Shown in pieces: positions 8,979-18,811 of a stretch of DNA of 24,464 nt. Within the stretch, counting starts at the first letter, position 1, and each line of letters begins with the position of its first letter. Location: positions 28,327,961 to 28,352,424 of the forward strand of contig CM044502.1 of assembly GCA_024364805.1 (NCBI GenBank), in the 5' to 3' direction. This DNA is from Euprymna scolopes. Lineage: Eukaryota > Mollusca > Cephalopoda > Sepiida > Sepiolidae. Below the pieces are notes generated by a model, which worked only from the letters and a program-made list of their open reading frames with translations, made no database searches and was not told the origin of the DNA. A program made the translations under genes and the position numbers.

Positions 8979-9445
8979 CGTTATTTGACTGCAGCCATAC
9001 GGATGATCTAAAGATAACGGATAGGGGCAATGTCCTGGAGCACGTAATGGCAACCAACCCCATGTATTCTGCCAAGTTCAAAATCATGTTATGTTCTCAG
9101 AGAAATCGGATCCATAATGGATCGGAGCTTGTGCAGAGCACTAACAATGATCTCATCTAGGGCATGAACGTGCCACGTTACAAGAAGATTTACTTCAGAT
9201 TTGGCAAAGCTAGTCTAACGATTATGCATAATAAACAAATAAATGCTTATTTAAAAAAAAACACTTCATTGTACTGGATTTCCAAAATTACAGATTCATT
9301 CAACTATTAAAGAAGAAATGTATGTTTGAAAGTAATACAACATTCTTTAATAGACATAATGGAAAAACGAATTTACACATATAAAAACCAATAAAAGAAA
9401 ATTTAGAAAAATGACTTTCAGTTCGTCGTAAAATGAAGGCGTAAA
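8979..9445. other. Spacer, nothing recognised
   Basis: A plus-strand open frame (8963-9160) begins in the U2 array and leaves it. Its part outside the array shows no domain I recognise. The rest is AT-rich with an A8 run near 9253. Confidence 0.35.
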
Positions 9446-9790
9446 TGGATGGTGACATTTAATGCTACCAAGACTAAACTCATTTTCTTAAACAAGCCTT
9501 CAAGGAGAAAAATCAGTAATAAGACCCTAATTTGAGGCTCTTCTTTCAAACTGCTGGGTTTAACATTGATAGGAAACAAATCTGGAACTAATATATTGAG
9601 GATATTGCCAAGGTTGCTCCAAAATAAGTGGTTCCATCTACTGCGCTAGAAAATTACTCGCACCCGAGTGTCTATCTCTTCAAAGTCACCATTTGCTCAT
9701 GCATGGAGTATTATTGTAATATCTAGGCGAGTACATCCATCCTTAATCTCCCACTAATAGACAAGGTCCAAAAAAAGATTTCCATCTAAT
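9446..9790 (+). pseudogene. LINE reverse-transcriptase fragment, CR1/Jockey-like
   Basis: Blocks of a non-LTR reverse transcriptase appear in order on the plus strand. They are VTFNATKTKLIFLNK (from about 9451), SSFKLLG (about 9541), then after a frame change YIEDIAKVAPK (about 9594-9626), YLFKVTICSCMEYYC (about 9674-9718) and IDKVQKKISI (about 9758-9786). NATKTKL and SMEYCC-type blocks are typical of the same LINE group as 1985-2600, but of the part just upstream in the protein. Stops and at least one frameshift show it is dead. Both ends are truncated. Confidence 0.7.
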
Positions 9791-10081
9791 AAGTTTCATA
9801 CTATCTACTAAATGCAAGGCTTGTCCAATCCCCAGAGTCTTCATTCCTGTATCTGTTTTACAAATCCGAGGTGCCTGCAATAATTTTCCAGACTTTTTTT
9901 TAGTATGCGCACTTTTATCGATAGTATACATATGAAAGTCTTGCCCCATTTGAAGTAATCTCCTCCGGTTGTTAAGCACTTGTTGTACCGTTCCAACAAC
10001 TTCTGGAAAGTCCAATAGGATTCTTCTTGTGTGAGCCACTACTTGTACAGACCCGTAATTGCCAGAGCGACATGAAGACAC
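9743..10081 (-). CDS. Unrecognised 112-codon open frame
   Basis: This is the longest frame in the window that does not lie wholly in a known repeat. It starts MSSCRSGNYG and ends GPCLLVGD, and has an ordinary amino-acid mix, with a basic stretch RRRLLQMG near residue 39 and KSAHTKKKSGKLL near residues 57-69. I recognise no domain, signal peptide or membrane segment. Its C-terminal 15 codons or so overlap, antisense, the LINE fragment at 9446-9790, which argues that at least that part is chance. It could be an exon-like relic, an unrecognised transposon piece, or a random frame. A chance ORF is the most likely reading. Confidence 0.15.
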   Translation of the reverse strand: MSSCRSGNYGSVQVVAHTRRILLDFPEVVGTVQQVLNNRRRLLQMGQDFHMYTIDKSAHTKKKSGKLLQAPRICKTDTGMKTLGIGQALHLVDSMKLIRWKSFFGPCLLVGD

Positions 10082-10756
10082 CAGTAAAACAATAAAAGAC
10101 TATTTTCTTACATACGTGCGCGGTCGCTAGTCCTCATTCTTGGATCGTCACTTCTCCATGAGGACCCTGTCTTTTGTGGTTGCATCATCTATTAGCAGTT
10201 GCTTGGTTGTAAATGTTGGGCGAATGAAACTAATATATGGAAATACAATGGTCCAATAATTTTAATCTGAAAAGTTTGGACATTGAGGGAGATATACGTA
10301 ATTTTCTTCTCGCTTAATATTCTTTCTTGAGCTAAAAATGGTCGACATGTGCACGAAATCTTGAGAAAATATTAACTTAAACATCTAATACGTTTTTACG
10401 GTCCGCTTCCACGACTCAAATGAATTAGAGATTCTTATTTTCTTGCTTGTTTTGTCTAGGGAGCTAGCAATTGGGTACTACTGCATTATAAATTCCGTTT
10501 TTTCATGAGTCTCACTCAGAAACGTCCGATGGACAACGCAATCCGACCCGAAATTAATTGTAAAAAACAAGTGTTTATTCTTGTAAGAACAATAATGAAT
10601 AATTCTAGCCTTGAAGCTATCGTGACGTCGCCGGAAACTGTCCTCGCGTTCTGAAGAGATCTTTGCAAAAAATGTATTAAACAAAAACTTGCAGCTGTCG
10701 TCGACTGCTTACAGGGTGTTGGTTGAGAAAAAAAGTGGTTGTAAGCAGGCAGGCAG
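10082..10756. other. Spacer, nothing recognised
   Basis: Two short minus-strand open frames (10478-10684 and the start of 10677-10928) have no recognisable content. No repeat family was identified. Confidence 0.4.
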
Positions 10757-10845
10757 GCTCGAACCCGTACCGTGAAGGAGGTAAAGAAAGTGAAAAAGCA
10801 AAAAAAAAAAGTGACGCGTTAGCTGCTACGCTCATCGCCAAACTG
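10757..10845 (-). repeat. Possible tRNA-like SINE head
   Basis: The minus strand has a perfect B-box-like GGGTTCGAGCC (10757-10767). About 58 nt upstream of it lies GTAGCAGCTAACGCG (about 10816-10830), a weak A-box-like or D-arm-like stretch. A T-run (the complement of the A-run at 10799-10810) lies between them and would terminate Pol III, so any such unit is inactive. Low confidence. Confidence 0.3.
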
Positions 10846-10849
10846 GACG

Positions 10850-11560
10850 TGACGTAGTTCAAATAAGGATAGACCGTCGAATAGAAGCGATGACTTTCGA
10901 AAATGTCGGCGAAAAAAGTTACCCACACTGCCTAAAAGTGCTCAATTGAGGGTGAAGGAATAATTGTTTTCAGGCAATTTTCCAATATTTGTTGTCCGAG
11001 GGTTCGAGCTTCAAAATGATGCCAATGTCGTGAAAAGCCATCGCCTCTGTTGAAAGTTTTTGCGAGACATACATGCATACATACATACTTTTAAACAGAC
11101 GGGTAATATTTATATTATAGATCATTGCAATATAAAAAAATTTAATTAATGTTATCAGTATATATAAAAGATGACTGGACTCATGAGATGTCAAGTTCTT
11201 ATCTATCCGTTTATATTATTTACGTTTATAACCTTTTCGTGTAATTAGCCGTTTCTTGCTAATATTGTTATTAACATAATGTATCCGATAAATATAAATG
11301 TCGTACTAAAATAATTTTGTACTTGTGCACAATTTTAACCAGACGTAACTCTACGCCCTATCAGCTTTGCTCGGAACATGACGGGTTTGATTGTAGTCTC
11401 ACGTAAAACGTCGATCAGCTAATATATGCGCTGAAAAATAGCAAACGAACTTATGACAAAATTTGGAAGAAAAAATCAATACATTCACTAAGCAATACAC
11501 ACCTAAAACAGGCCTTTTCTGACAACTGTCTAAAAGAAATCAATATATCAAGTTTGGAAA
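10850..11560. other. Spacer with a short (CATA)n tract
   Basis: A degenerate CATA tetranucleotide run occupies about 11067-11091. The remainder is AT-rich. The minus-strand frame at 10970-11194 crosses the tract and has no recognisable domain. Confidence 0.45.
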
Positions 11561-11564
11561 ATTA

Positions 11565-12370
11565 TTGATGACGCTGGAACAAGTCATACCATTCTGTCAA
11601 AAGAAGAAATTAATTACTGGAACAAACAATGCGCTCCCTTTGGCGAGAAGTGCGTCATCGCCAAAAGAAGATCGATCAAGAATGTATGTGGTTAGCGATG
11701 CAGATGCATGCAATGCCGGCATTCAACACCCCATCAGAACCGCTACGTTTTTCAGAAAGCAAAGCTTCAAATCGCCATCGTAATAAGGTTATTTACCTGT
11801 GAGTTTACGATGTGGCAACTCAAAAAAGTCTTATGCGATAATGTGGAGTGGAGTTTGTGCATATCATAGCAGACAGCAAGAATTTTATACACAAAATATG
11901 TGCGAATTATTTTCTCAGGTATATCCGGTAGATTGGTGGCCCGGTGAATACAGTAGAAATAGATGAGTCCGTATTTAACGGTCGGAAATACAACGTCGGC
12001 CGACTACTCAAGCCACTCTGGATATTCGGTTGTTATGATTCTGCGAAGAAGGAAGATTTCCTCACCGTTCCGAATAAAAAAGATATTGTTACATAGCAGG
12101 GGCTCATATTTGGGACTTATAACGGGTTCATGTAAGACGGGGATACATATAACGGATGGTGACCACAATTCTGATGGGAAGACATTTGTATATCAAATTG
12201 TAGATCAAATTATATTTCAAGCATCATGACGACGACTGTGACAATTCTTGGAGTTTCATATTAATATAAACTGCATGATATGATACAACAGTTCTTATAC
12301 ACAAATAGGAAGGAGGAGGAGATGCTCCACAGGATGATGGTTGGGAGGACACATAACTTGGAAGGGTTTA
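11565..12370 (+). pseudogene. Merlin (ISXO2/IS1595-like) transposase relic
   Basis: The clearest block, from 11935, reads GGPVNTVEIDESVFNGRKYN and continues VGRLLKPLWIFGCYDSAKK. This is the signature start of the DDE domain of IS1595/ISXO2-like transposases (GGPG..VEIDES.F..RKYN.GR...WVFG), with the first catalytic Asp at 11962-11964. Upstream in shifted frames lie RCRCMQCR (about 11697-11720, a zinc-binding half) and HPIRTATFFRKQSF (about 11730-11771), matching the N-terminal part of Merlin proteins. An in-frame stop ends the clear block at 12094. Beyond it only scattered traces remain, and the second and third catalytic acids cannot be placed. Terminal inverted repeats were not found, so the limits are those of visible homology. 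It is old and dead. Confidence 0.75.
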
Positions 12371-12418
12371 CACAAAGTTCGTTATAGATGATGATAAAAC
12401 AACATTTACCTTTTTGGT

Positions 12419-13083
12419 TGTGACGAATAACGACACGAGACAGTTACAAATTATTAATGGTGATTGCTTTATTCATCTGATCGGCCGGTCGATGACGTCA
12501 GGAATTCAGCTTGTATCCACATGGTCTAATCTTCTAACCTTCGCCTCTAAGGGGCTTCCACTCCAACTGACTATCTCTCATCAACTATCGACTCTCAACT
12601 TTCGACTAATCAACTGACTTCTAATCCCTAGATTCCTATATTGAAAAAAATCCTTTGTGTATAACGTCAGAAGTGTGTTTACCAAACGTGACTTATTTTC
12701 ACGTGGCTTTACATATGTTTGTCCAACACACTTTTGACAACCAAAAGAATCATCAATTCTTATCTAACCTATTGTTAAACAATATAATTTAACTCGCATT
12801 GTGCATTCATTTAACTGGCATTATTTATTATCTAGATTTCTAAAAAAAATGGACAATTGACTCTTTTTTTGATATAAACAACATTTAACTACTTCTAATA
12901 GAATAAACAATATTTAACTACTTCTAATAGAATAAACAATAGACTTAATTTCTAACATTCTACAACCATTATCTTAAACACTTGCCTACAGGGTTCGATT
13001 CTAACCTTATCCTAATATCATTTTCACTTATCTAGTATGTCTTCTTACATAAAGGACAGTCCTTTTCATGTAACATTATTACA
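12419..13083 (-). repeat. LTR-like dispersed repeat, copy 1 (candidate solo LTR)
   Basis: Aligns with 19484-19967 over about 480 bp (from 12525), so it belongs to a dispersed family. Read on the minus strand it begins TGTAATAATGTTAC, ends TTATTCGTCACA, and has an AATAAA about 50 nt before that end. This is the layout expected of an LTR from the Gypsy-like group. No internal coding region or second LTR lies beside it, so it would be a solo LTR fossil of appreciable age. Flanking target duplications are not evident. Inside it are TGACGTCA (12493-12500), a nested foldback (12671-12733), a 29-bp tandem duplication (about 12877-12940) and a foldback near its 5' end (13045-13073). Terminal repeats of another element class remain possible. 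Confidence 0.45.
12671..12733. promoter_or_regulatory. Nested palindrome in the LTR-like repeat
   Basis: The outer arms are AAGTGTGTT (12671-12679) and AACACACTT (12725-12733). The inner arms are ACGTGA and TCACGT (about 12686-12704), overlapping an E-box CACGTG. A CRE-like TAACGTCA sits just before it (12662-12669). The same arrangement is kept at 19636-19706, which suggests it mattered to the element, perhaps as an enhancer. A regulatory role is inference. Confidence 0.4.
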
Positions 13084-13704
13084 AAAGAAGAAAATAAAGA
13101 AAACAGAAATTGTTACGATACGTCGTTGTTTCTTTTTTATGTTTGTGTTGTTTTTCTGTTAATCGATGATGCTCGGCGAAAGCCGGCGGTCTACGTCATG
13201 TACCGAGCAAAATCGATTGGACGTTGCGTGACATCTGGTTCAAATTATGCACAAGTACCAATAGTTTATCGGAATTTCTTTTACTTGAATTAAAAAAAAA
13301 TATCAGCAAGAGAAATAATAAAAAGTTACTAGGAAGACATCTCATTTGCCAGTCACCAAAGGGACTAACATGACGACATGCTGTAAGAGAAGACACTCCT
13401 TAGACAAGAGACAGAGTTCATGTTCAGTTGACGTAAGTGAAACAGGAAAAAGAACAAAAGAAAACCTTAAGTTCGTAGATCGATTCCTTATATACACGTG
13501 CAGTTAATTTGCATAAAAATAGAAGAGCGGCGACAAAAAGGAAGATTTTGTAGAGTAAACGGATTTGAGTTTCTGACAACCATTATATATCATATAGGAT
13601 AGCAGTTGATGTCTTTATCTTAAGTTAAGGGAATTTGATACAAATATCGGTATTGGTAAAATGTTCAGATCAAATTATATTTCAAGCATTTTATCATAGC
13701 ATCA
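13084..13704. other. Spacer before the mariner
   Basis: No gene recognised. The minus-strand open frame 13196-13396 lacks a domain. 13667-13689 is an exact 23-base copy of 12202-12224, which lies in the Merlin relic. Confidence 0.4.
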
Positions 13705-14950
13705 GGTTGACTAGAAAGTTCTTGCGGGCGTAACTTTTAACCTCAGATCAACATATCTCGGCTCAAACAAAATTATATTGATTGATATAAGAACCATTAT
13801 AGTAAACACCCTTTTGCTAACGCAATTCAAGTGTATTTATCCCAGTAACATAAAAATCTTGCGTTCTGGTGGTGATTAATCGCTTAAGGCGTTTTTGATA
13901 TCGCTTAAATTTTTTAAATATTTCTCACGCAGAAAGTTGTCGAGATGTTTGAAAAATGTGTTGTCGGTAGGTGGGAGGTCTGGAGAGTGTGGGGATGAGG
14001 CAGAATTTTGTAGACGAATCCGTCTAACTTCTGCAGAGTCGCTTTAGGAACGTACCGTATAGCATTGTTTCAGGGGAGAATTTGTCCTTTTCTTATTGAC
14101 TAGGGTGTTGTTGTCGAAGTTTCTGATGCATTTCATTCACTTGTTGCCAGTACTTCTCAACCTTAATGGTTTCGCCTGTGTGATATAAAAAACTGCAATA
14201 TGAGGAAACCAGTCACGAACCACCAAATCACCAGCATGACATTTTTTGCTGCAACTCTTGCTTCGGGAAGTGTCGTAGAGCTTCGTCGGCGTCTAACCAC
14301 TGAGCTGAGCGTAGCTAGTTTTCGTATAGACCCCATTTTTCATCGCAAGTCACATCCCGGTCAAGAAACAGGTCGTTTTGTTGCAAAAAAGAAGGGAAGA
14401 CACTTCATAACGGCTTTCTTTTGGTTCTTTAATTCGCGAGACACCCATTTACTAAGTTATTTTTCCTTTCCAAACTCTCGCAAGTGCTTTGAAATCGTCG
14501 TATACGTAACGTCTAATATAGAAGCAAGTTTTCGAACAGTTGTTCGTGGATTGACTTGGACTATGGCTCTTAATTGATTATTGTCAGCATTCGATGGCCA
14601 CCAATACGCTTATCGTATTCAAGACTCTCGTTGCCACCATGAAATTTCTTAAACCACGATTGTACTGTGCGCTCAGTAGTAATTCTTGCGGTAAACGCTT
14701 TATTGATATTGCGAGCTGTTTTAGCAGTTTTTCGATCTAGCTTGAATTGGAAAAAAAATTATTCACATTTGCTTTTTCTATTTTTGTATTCAACGTTCTG
14801 AAAAGAAATTATAATAGTTTTGAAACGATTGTAAGCGAAATACGGTCTTAAAAATATTATATAAAGTAAAATTATTATCACAAAAATATTTTCGAAAATA
14901 CATTATTAGAAATCAAAATTAAAAATTCCGCAAGAACTTTTTTCTCAACC
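13705..14950 (-). mobile_element. mariner transposon, full length but dead
   Basis: The element is 1,246 bp, a normal mariner length. The left end GGTTGACTAGAAAGTTCTTG and the reverse complement of the right end GGTTGAGAAAAAAGTTCTTG agree at most positions and continue with GCGG in both. The right end is followed by TA (14951-14952), the expected target duplication; on the left the dinucleotide is CA, so one copy seems to have mutated. The transposase lies on the minus strand. Its decay points to an old insertion. It inserted 15 bp from the hairpin at 14965-15026 and 16 bp from the 23-base repeat at 13667-13689. Confidence 0.9.
13830..14740 (-). pseudogene. mariner transposase pseudogene
   Basis: Blocks readable on the minus strand, in order, are IGGHRMLTIIN (about 14580-14612), TTVRKLASILDVTYTTISKH (about 14490-14550, the helix-turn-helix region), FLDRDVTCDEKW (about 14334-14369, first catalytic Asp at 14342-14344), LYHTGETIKVEKYWQQVNEM (about 14125-14185), a changed DNAxPH block read as NNAIRYV, and SPDLPPTDN (about 13970-14000, last catalytic Asp region of the D,D34D set). 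The blocks lie in different frames with several stops, and the second Asp appears to be Asn. The protein is not functional. The plus-strand frame 14200-14577 is only the antisense of this gene. Confidence 0.85.
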
Positions 14951-14964
14951 TAATTAAAGTGGCT

Positions 14965-15026
14965 GCCATGAAGCGATCATTTTGTCTTCAGGCTTTTGTT
15001 TATTACAGAAATGATTGCTTTATGGT
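14965..15026 (+). other. Hairpin with pre-miRNA-like geometry
   Basis: Arm CCATGAAGCGATCATTT (14966-14982) pairs with AAATGATTGCTTTATGG (15009-15025) along all 17 positions, two of them G-U wobbles in plus-strand RNA. After a one-base bulge (15008), TGT (14983-14985) pairs with ACA (15005-15007), leaving a 19-base loop. An outer G-U pair (14965/15026) is possible. The wobbles would be A-C mismatches in minus-strand RNA, so the fold favours plus-strand transcription. It is outside the mariner end. It could be a miRNA-like precursor or the remains of a foldback element. Confidence 0.5.
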
Positions 15027-15416
15027 TTGAAACGTTGATCATCAATGCGTAAAATTAAATATTAAATTGGAAAATTAATCGATTTTCTATTAATACAAAA
15101 GCAATGGAAATAAATGATTATAAGCTGAATATTTTTATGTGTTTTTTTATAAATATAATCACTTCATTTTGTTTAGTAGCTTTTCTTTTACTGATGGCAA
15201 AATTAATTGTTCAAAAGTAATTTGCCATATTAATAGTCATAACAATTCCTGCAAAATACTGAGGGAGTTAGTTGGCGACGGATCGATTTACTGGTGTGTA
15301 TCGATGATTTTTCAATGTTGCTTGAAAGAAGAAAGGCTGCCACAAGAGTGCGAAATATTACCCACACCCAACAGCTGTGGCACTAGTTCTCCGTACCACT
15401 GTTTCTAACACCCTCC
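15027..15416. other. Spacer, no gene recognised
   Basis: The plus-strand open frame 15139-15408 (89 codons) shows no recognisable domain. A short foldback TGGCAAA / TTTGCCA lies near 15196-15228, and GCCACA / TGTGGC near 15336-15381. Confidence 0.35.
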
Positions 15417-15520
15417 GCAGCATGGCCGAGTGGTTATTTGGCCATGTGCGTAGGGACACAAAGAAACGCCTTCCCATAATTACCTTTCCTAGAGCTCTCC
15501 CTCTTTCTGTTCAGGCCGTC
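15417..15520 (+). repeat. tRNA-Ser/Leu-like 5' half (SINE head or tRNA relic)
   Basis: GCAGCATGGCCGAGTGGTTA (15417-15436) matches the start of tRNA-Ser/Leu genes, including a perfect A box, TGGCCGAGTGG. The anticodon half is not tRNA-like. The only B-box candidate, TGTTCAGGCCG near 15509-15519, is weak and far away. It is most likely a decayed SINE head or a truncated tRNA pseudogene. Confidence 0.45.
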
Positions 15521-15559
15521 ATGAGCTGAGCACCATAATTTTTGTCTCTCCGTAAACGA

Positions 15560-15579
15560 GGAGGGGGGAGCACCCCTCC
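15560..15579. other. GC-rich hairpin
   Basis: GGAGGGG (15560-15566) pairs perfectly with CCCCTCC (15573-15579) around GGAGCA. It stands out in an AT-rich setting and may be part of the repeat whose head lies at 15417. Confidence 0.6.
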
Positions 15580-16920
15580 CTTAATACTTGTTAGGGTATA
15601 TTAGTTAGCTTTTAAAAGCCTATTGTCCAGTCAGAACGCCACCAAGGGTGAAGAGGTCAAGACGTTTCCTGGGAGAAAAAGGAGCCACACAGCACATCCA
15701 ACATCTCAGGTATGCTTTTCTTCTTATAGACCTTAACGACGACCATCTTCATATCTTCCCGAGACCACTTTAAGACATTTACTATACCATGTCTGTTGGT
15801 CACACCTCAGTGACCGGCTGATAGTGGTATAAATGGTGCACTTGACCAAGCCATATTGTTTTCAAGCATGGAAATAATTTCGACCCTTCGAGCTTAAATA
15901 TATTACGGTACCACCTGTTATAAATGTTGCTTTCAGACGAAAGAATGACTCTGAAAAAAACCACGGCACAACAAAAATTATAACCATTAGACAAATCGAA
16001 TAAAAAAATGGTCCATGGTCTTTAAAAACTGAATATTTCAGGCAAACTTTTTTTTAAATGGCAGACCAGTACACACGCGCACAAAAAAGAACGCACTCAA
16101 ACAGAAAATTCAGAAACTGAAAAAATAAATTGTCTTGCACCTACAAAAAAAAAAACAGTTACAAAAGATCGATTTAAAAAAAGAGTATTGAAAAATAACC
16201 TTTTGAAAAAAAAAGTAAGAAATGTGTCCTACACAAAAAACAGAGACGAAAAATAAGTGTCTTTACAATATGCAATATCTCTTTCTGTCTCACGTCCTCT
16301 CTCTTTCTGTCTCTCTCAAGAGATATATCTATATGTGTGTATATCTATGCATCTTGTTATTACATGAAAGAAAAAGAAAAAATCCTTCAAACACGAAGCT
16401 TGAAAAATAAATTTAAAAGTGAGAAAAAAAGGAAAGAAAAAAACGATACCTAACAATTTTTTATCTGATCTTTATTTCAGGTTTATAAGAACATAGGATT
16501 TAAAAAAAAAAAACTACTTTTGATTTTGCAAATGTAAAAAACCTTGTATAATGTTAATGACTTTTTTCAGTTTAGATTTGAAAAATAGAACTCTATTTCA
16601 ACACTATATTTTATGAACAGTTGAGATGTCCTTTTTCAGGTTAGATAACAATTAACGATGAAACCTAAGGGGACTTTTTTTGTTCCATAATGTTTTTTAT
16701 TGATTTTTGTCTGTTAAAAAAACGGAAAAGAAGAATGCTATTGGTAAAAATTTGGATTACATAATATGAAAGTTTTTTGTGTGTGTGCGCCTTTTACAAA
16801 ATTGATCAAAATAAGATTTTTCTATTTTTCTTTTTTAACTCATGATACTGTTTACATTTACCAGCCCTTAGACGTCAATCATTTTGGTTAAAACAATAGC
16901 ACATATGTAAAAGTGAGTTG
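15580..16920. other. Spacer with homopolymer A and T tracts
   Basis: No gene recognised. From about 15950 to 16850 there are many A6-A12 and T6-T9 runs. A CT-rich patch lies at about 16280-16320. Polypyrimidine-CAG strings resembling splice acceptors occur near 16477, 16566 and 16634, but no coding sequence follows them. Open frames at 15800-15994 (minus) and 16222-16410 (plus) lack domains. Confidence 0.4.
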
Positions 16921-16922
16921 AT

Positions 16923-16975
16923 GGCCCGGTTGGCCCTCACCGTTATAAGTGAGGTGGGGCGGGGTTAATGGTATC
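16923..16975 (+). repeat. tRNA-related SINE head relic
   Basis: ATGGCCCGGTTGG (16921-16933) is a strong A-box-like D-arm of the kind seen in common cephalopod tRNA SINEs. GGCC / GGCC can pair as a D stem, and CCTCAC (16935-16940) / GTGAGG (16949-16954) as an anticodon-like stem with an eight-base loop. The expected B box is replaced by a weak GGTTAATGG (16964-16972). Family attribution is from memory. Confidence 0.45.
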
Positions 16976-16977
16976 GC

Positions 16978-17017
16978 TCTTCCCCTCTTTCTCTCTCTCT
17001 CTCTTTCTCTCTCTCCC
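16978..17017. repeat. (CT)n microsatellite
   Basis: A CT-rich run with a perfect CT core and T interruptions. It lies directly after the tRNA-like head. The minus-strand frame 16965-17216 encodes alternating Glu and Arg here as an artefact. Confidence 0.9.
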
Positions 17018-17229
17018 ATTCCTTTACGATTTTAAAGTTTTTGAGGACGAGAAAGAGAGGGTGACTTTTGAAATTGTCGAAGATTTTTTTTGTTATTACG
17101 TAACCTATAATATTACAGTGAAAGGTTAGTGAAGGCTTTGCTTCCCCCTCCCACTCTCTTCCCTTGCTTTTAGTGCTTGTATATCTAAACCCCCATGGGT
17201 GGTTGCAGGAGGGCATATAATAACGAATT

Positions 17230-18560
17230 AACTTGGAGTTTTTTTTTAATTTTCTACTAAGTTTAAGAAGAAAACTACATATGCTTTCTTTAATTACTTT
17301 AAATGATGTCTTCGATTGTTTTTTATTAGGAATAAAAAGAGCTGAAATCTTCGAGTATTTGCAAAAGACAACTGTTAGATGATTACGTCAATTTTTTAAG
17401 AGTTCTCTGAAATTTTCATAGTTTTTTTTAAAGAAAAAATATGCTATTACATTTCGAATATTCTCTGAATTTTTTTAATTTCTGGGGAAATATTGGCTAA
17501 TCGAGTAGGTTTTCCTGAATTCTAGATGATTTTTAAGGAAGAATTATTCGAACGAATTCTTTAATTGAAGGTTTATTTGAAATTGGACCGTATGATAGGA
17601 GTCCCTGAAATATTGACTGAGGAGTATTTACGAAAGATTGAATTAATTCTTAAGAAGAAAAATGTTTCCTCAATCTAGAAAGATATCTCTTTAATTGAAA
17701 CTTTAATTTTCTCAAGCTGTTAACTATACAGAACTGGTCGTTAACTAATGTAACTCCCAGGTTTGTCGAGAGTTTATTAATTCGAAATAATCTTTCTGAG
17801 TGATCATAAGAAGAAGGTTGCTTTCAACATAATAAATCAATTACTTTGAAAAAACAAAGTTAATTCACGTGAAAAGTTTCTGAATTCAAAATGACCTTGA
17901 TAGGTGTCTATGAGAAGAAATGATTTTTAAGAATCAATTAAATAACTTTAAATGTACACTGAATTTTAAAAATAATAATTACGAAATAAAAAAATTGGGA
18001 TGTCTCTGAATCTGATTGTGAAGGGTAAATTGATTCAAAATGAATTTTCTATGATTTTTTAGGAAGATTAATTTGAATAATGAACCAAATGTTTGAAATA
18101 ATTTATGAATTTCATTGTGAAAAATGGGTCGATTTTGGATTTACGATCTTTTGAGAAGATTATTTTTTAAAATAATACGAATTACTTTGGAAACAAGTTA
18201 GCTAATATAAATTCGGAATTTTTAATGGTCCCTTGAGAAGGAAAAAATGATTTTAACGATGAAACAAAATACTTGAAATAATTTTTAAATTTTGGAATGA
18301 AATTTTAATGATCTTTTGTAAATCAAGTTTTGAAAAAACACACCCACTTTTTAAATGTACCCTGAAATTTGGGAAAAGTTAATTATGAATGTAATAACTT
18401 GAAATGCGATTGCATTTTGCAAACAAATTCAAATTGTGACCGAGGTGCTCTGAAATGATTTTTAAAAATTGTTTTCTTTTTTTAAGAAAAAACAATTGTT
18501 AACACCCTATTTCATTGATTTAATGTATACAAGGTTTCTGAATTGTTTATTTTTTGAATT
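17230..18560. repeat. Strongly degenerate tandem array, unit about 80-110 bp
   Basis: The same words return in the same order: (T)AAGAAGAA, then TTTAACNATGAA-like, ACTTTGAAA, CTGAATTT, and GATTTTT. AGAAGA-type anchors sit near 17264, 17428, 17534, 17651, 17807, 17911, 18061, 18151 and 18233. CTGAA-type anchors sit near 17405, 17463, 17513, 17603, 17878, 17957, 18005, 18360, 18450 and 18536. Spacing is irregular, from about 50 to 165 bp. No ORF longer than a few dozen codons survives. It looks like an ancient satellite or minisatellite. A dot plot is needed to fix the unit. Confidence 0.5.
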
Positions 18561-18811
18561 GTTTTTGCCCTAATTGAGTATTCTAACTCATGAAGACTGA
18601 GTGATCTTTTTAATTAATTCTTTATATAATTAATAAATATTCTGTGGTGCATAGTTTTTATTAGTCGCTCGGCGGCAGACTCCTTGCTCTAACAGAATTA
18701 AATTGGATTAGAACCTCTCAAGACCGAGGTTAAACTAAATCCATATAGGTTGGCGTGATGAGGTCACGTAACATCGACTTATTTAAAATACCTTAATCTG
18801 AGATACCTTAA

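Noticed and set aside
14200-14577. 125-codon plus-strand open frame
   Set aside because: It is the antisense strand of the mariner transposase, whose catalytic blocks are readable on the minus strand.
16470-16640. Splice acceptor series (TTTTTTCAG)
   Set aside because: The T-rich background makes such strings common, and no open coding exon or donor pattern follows.
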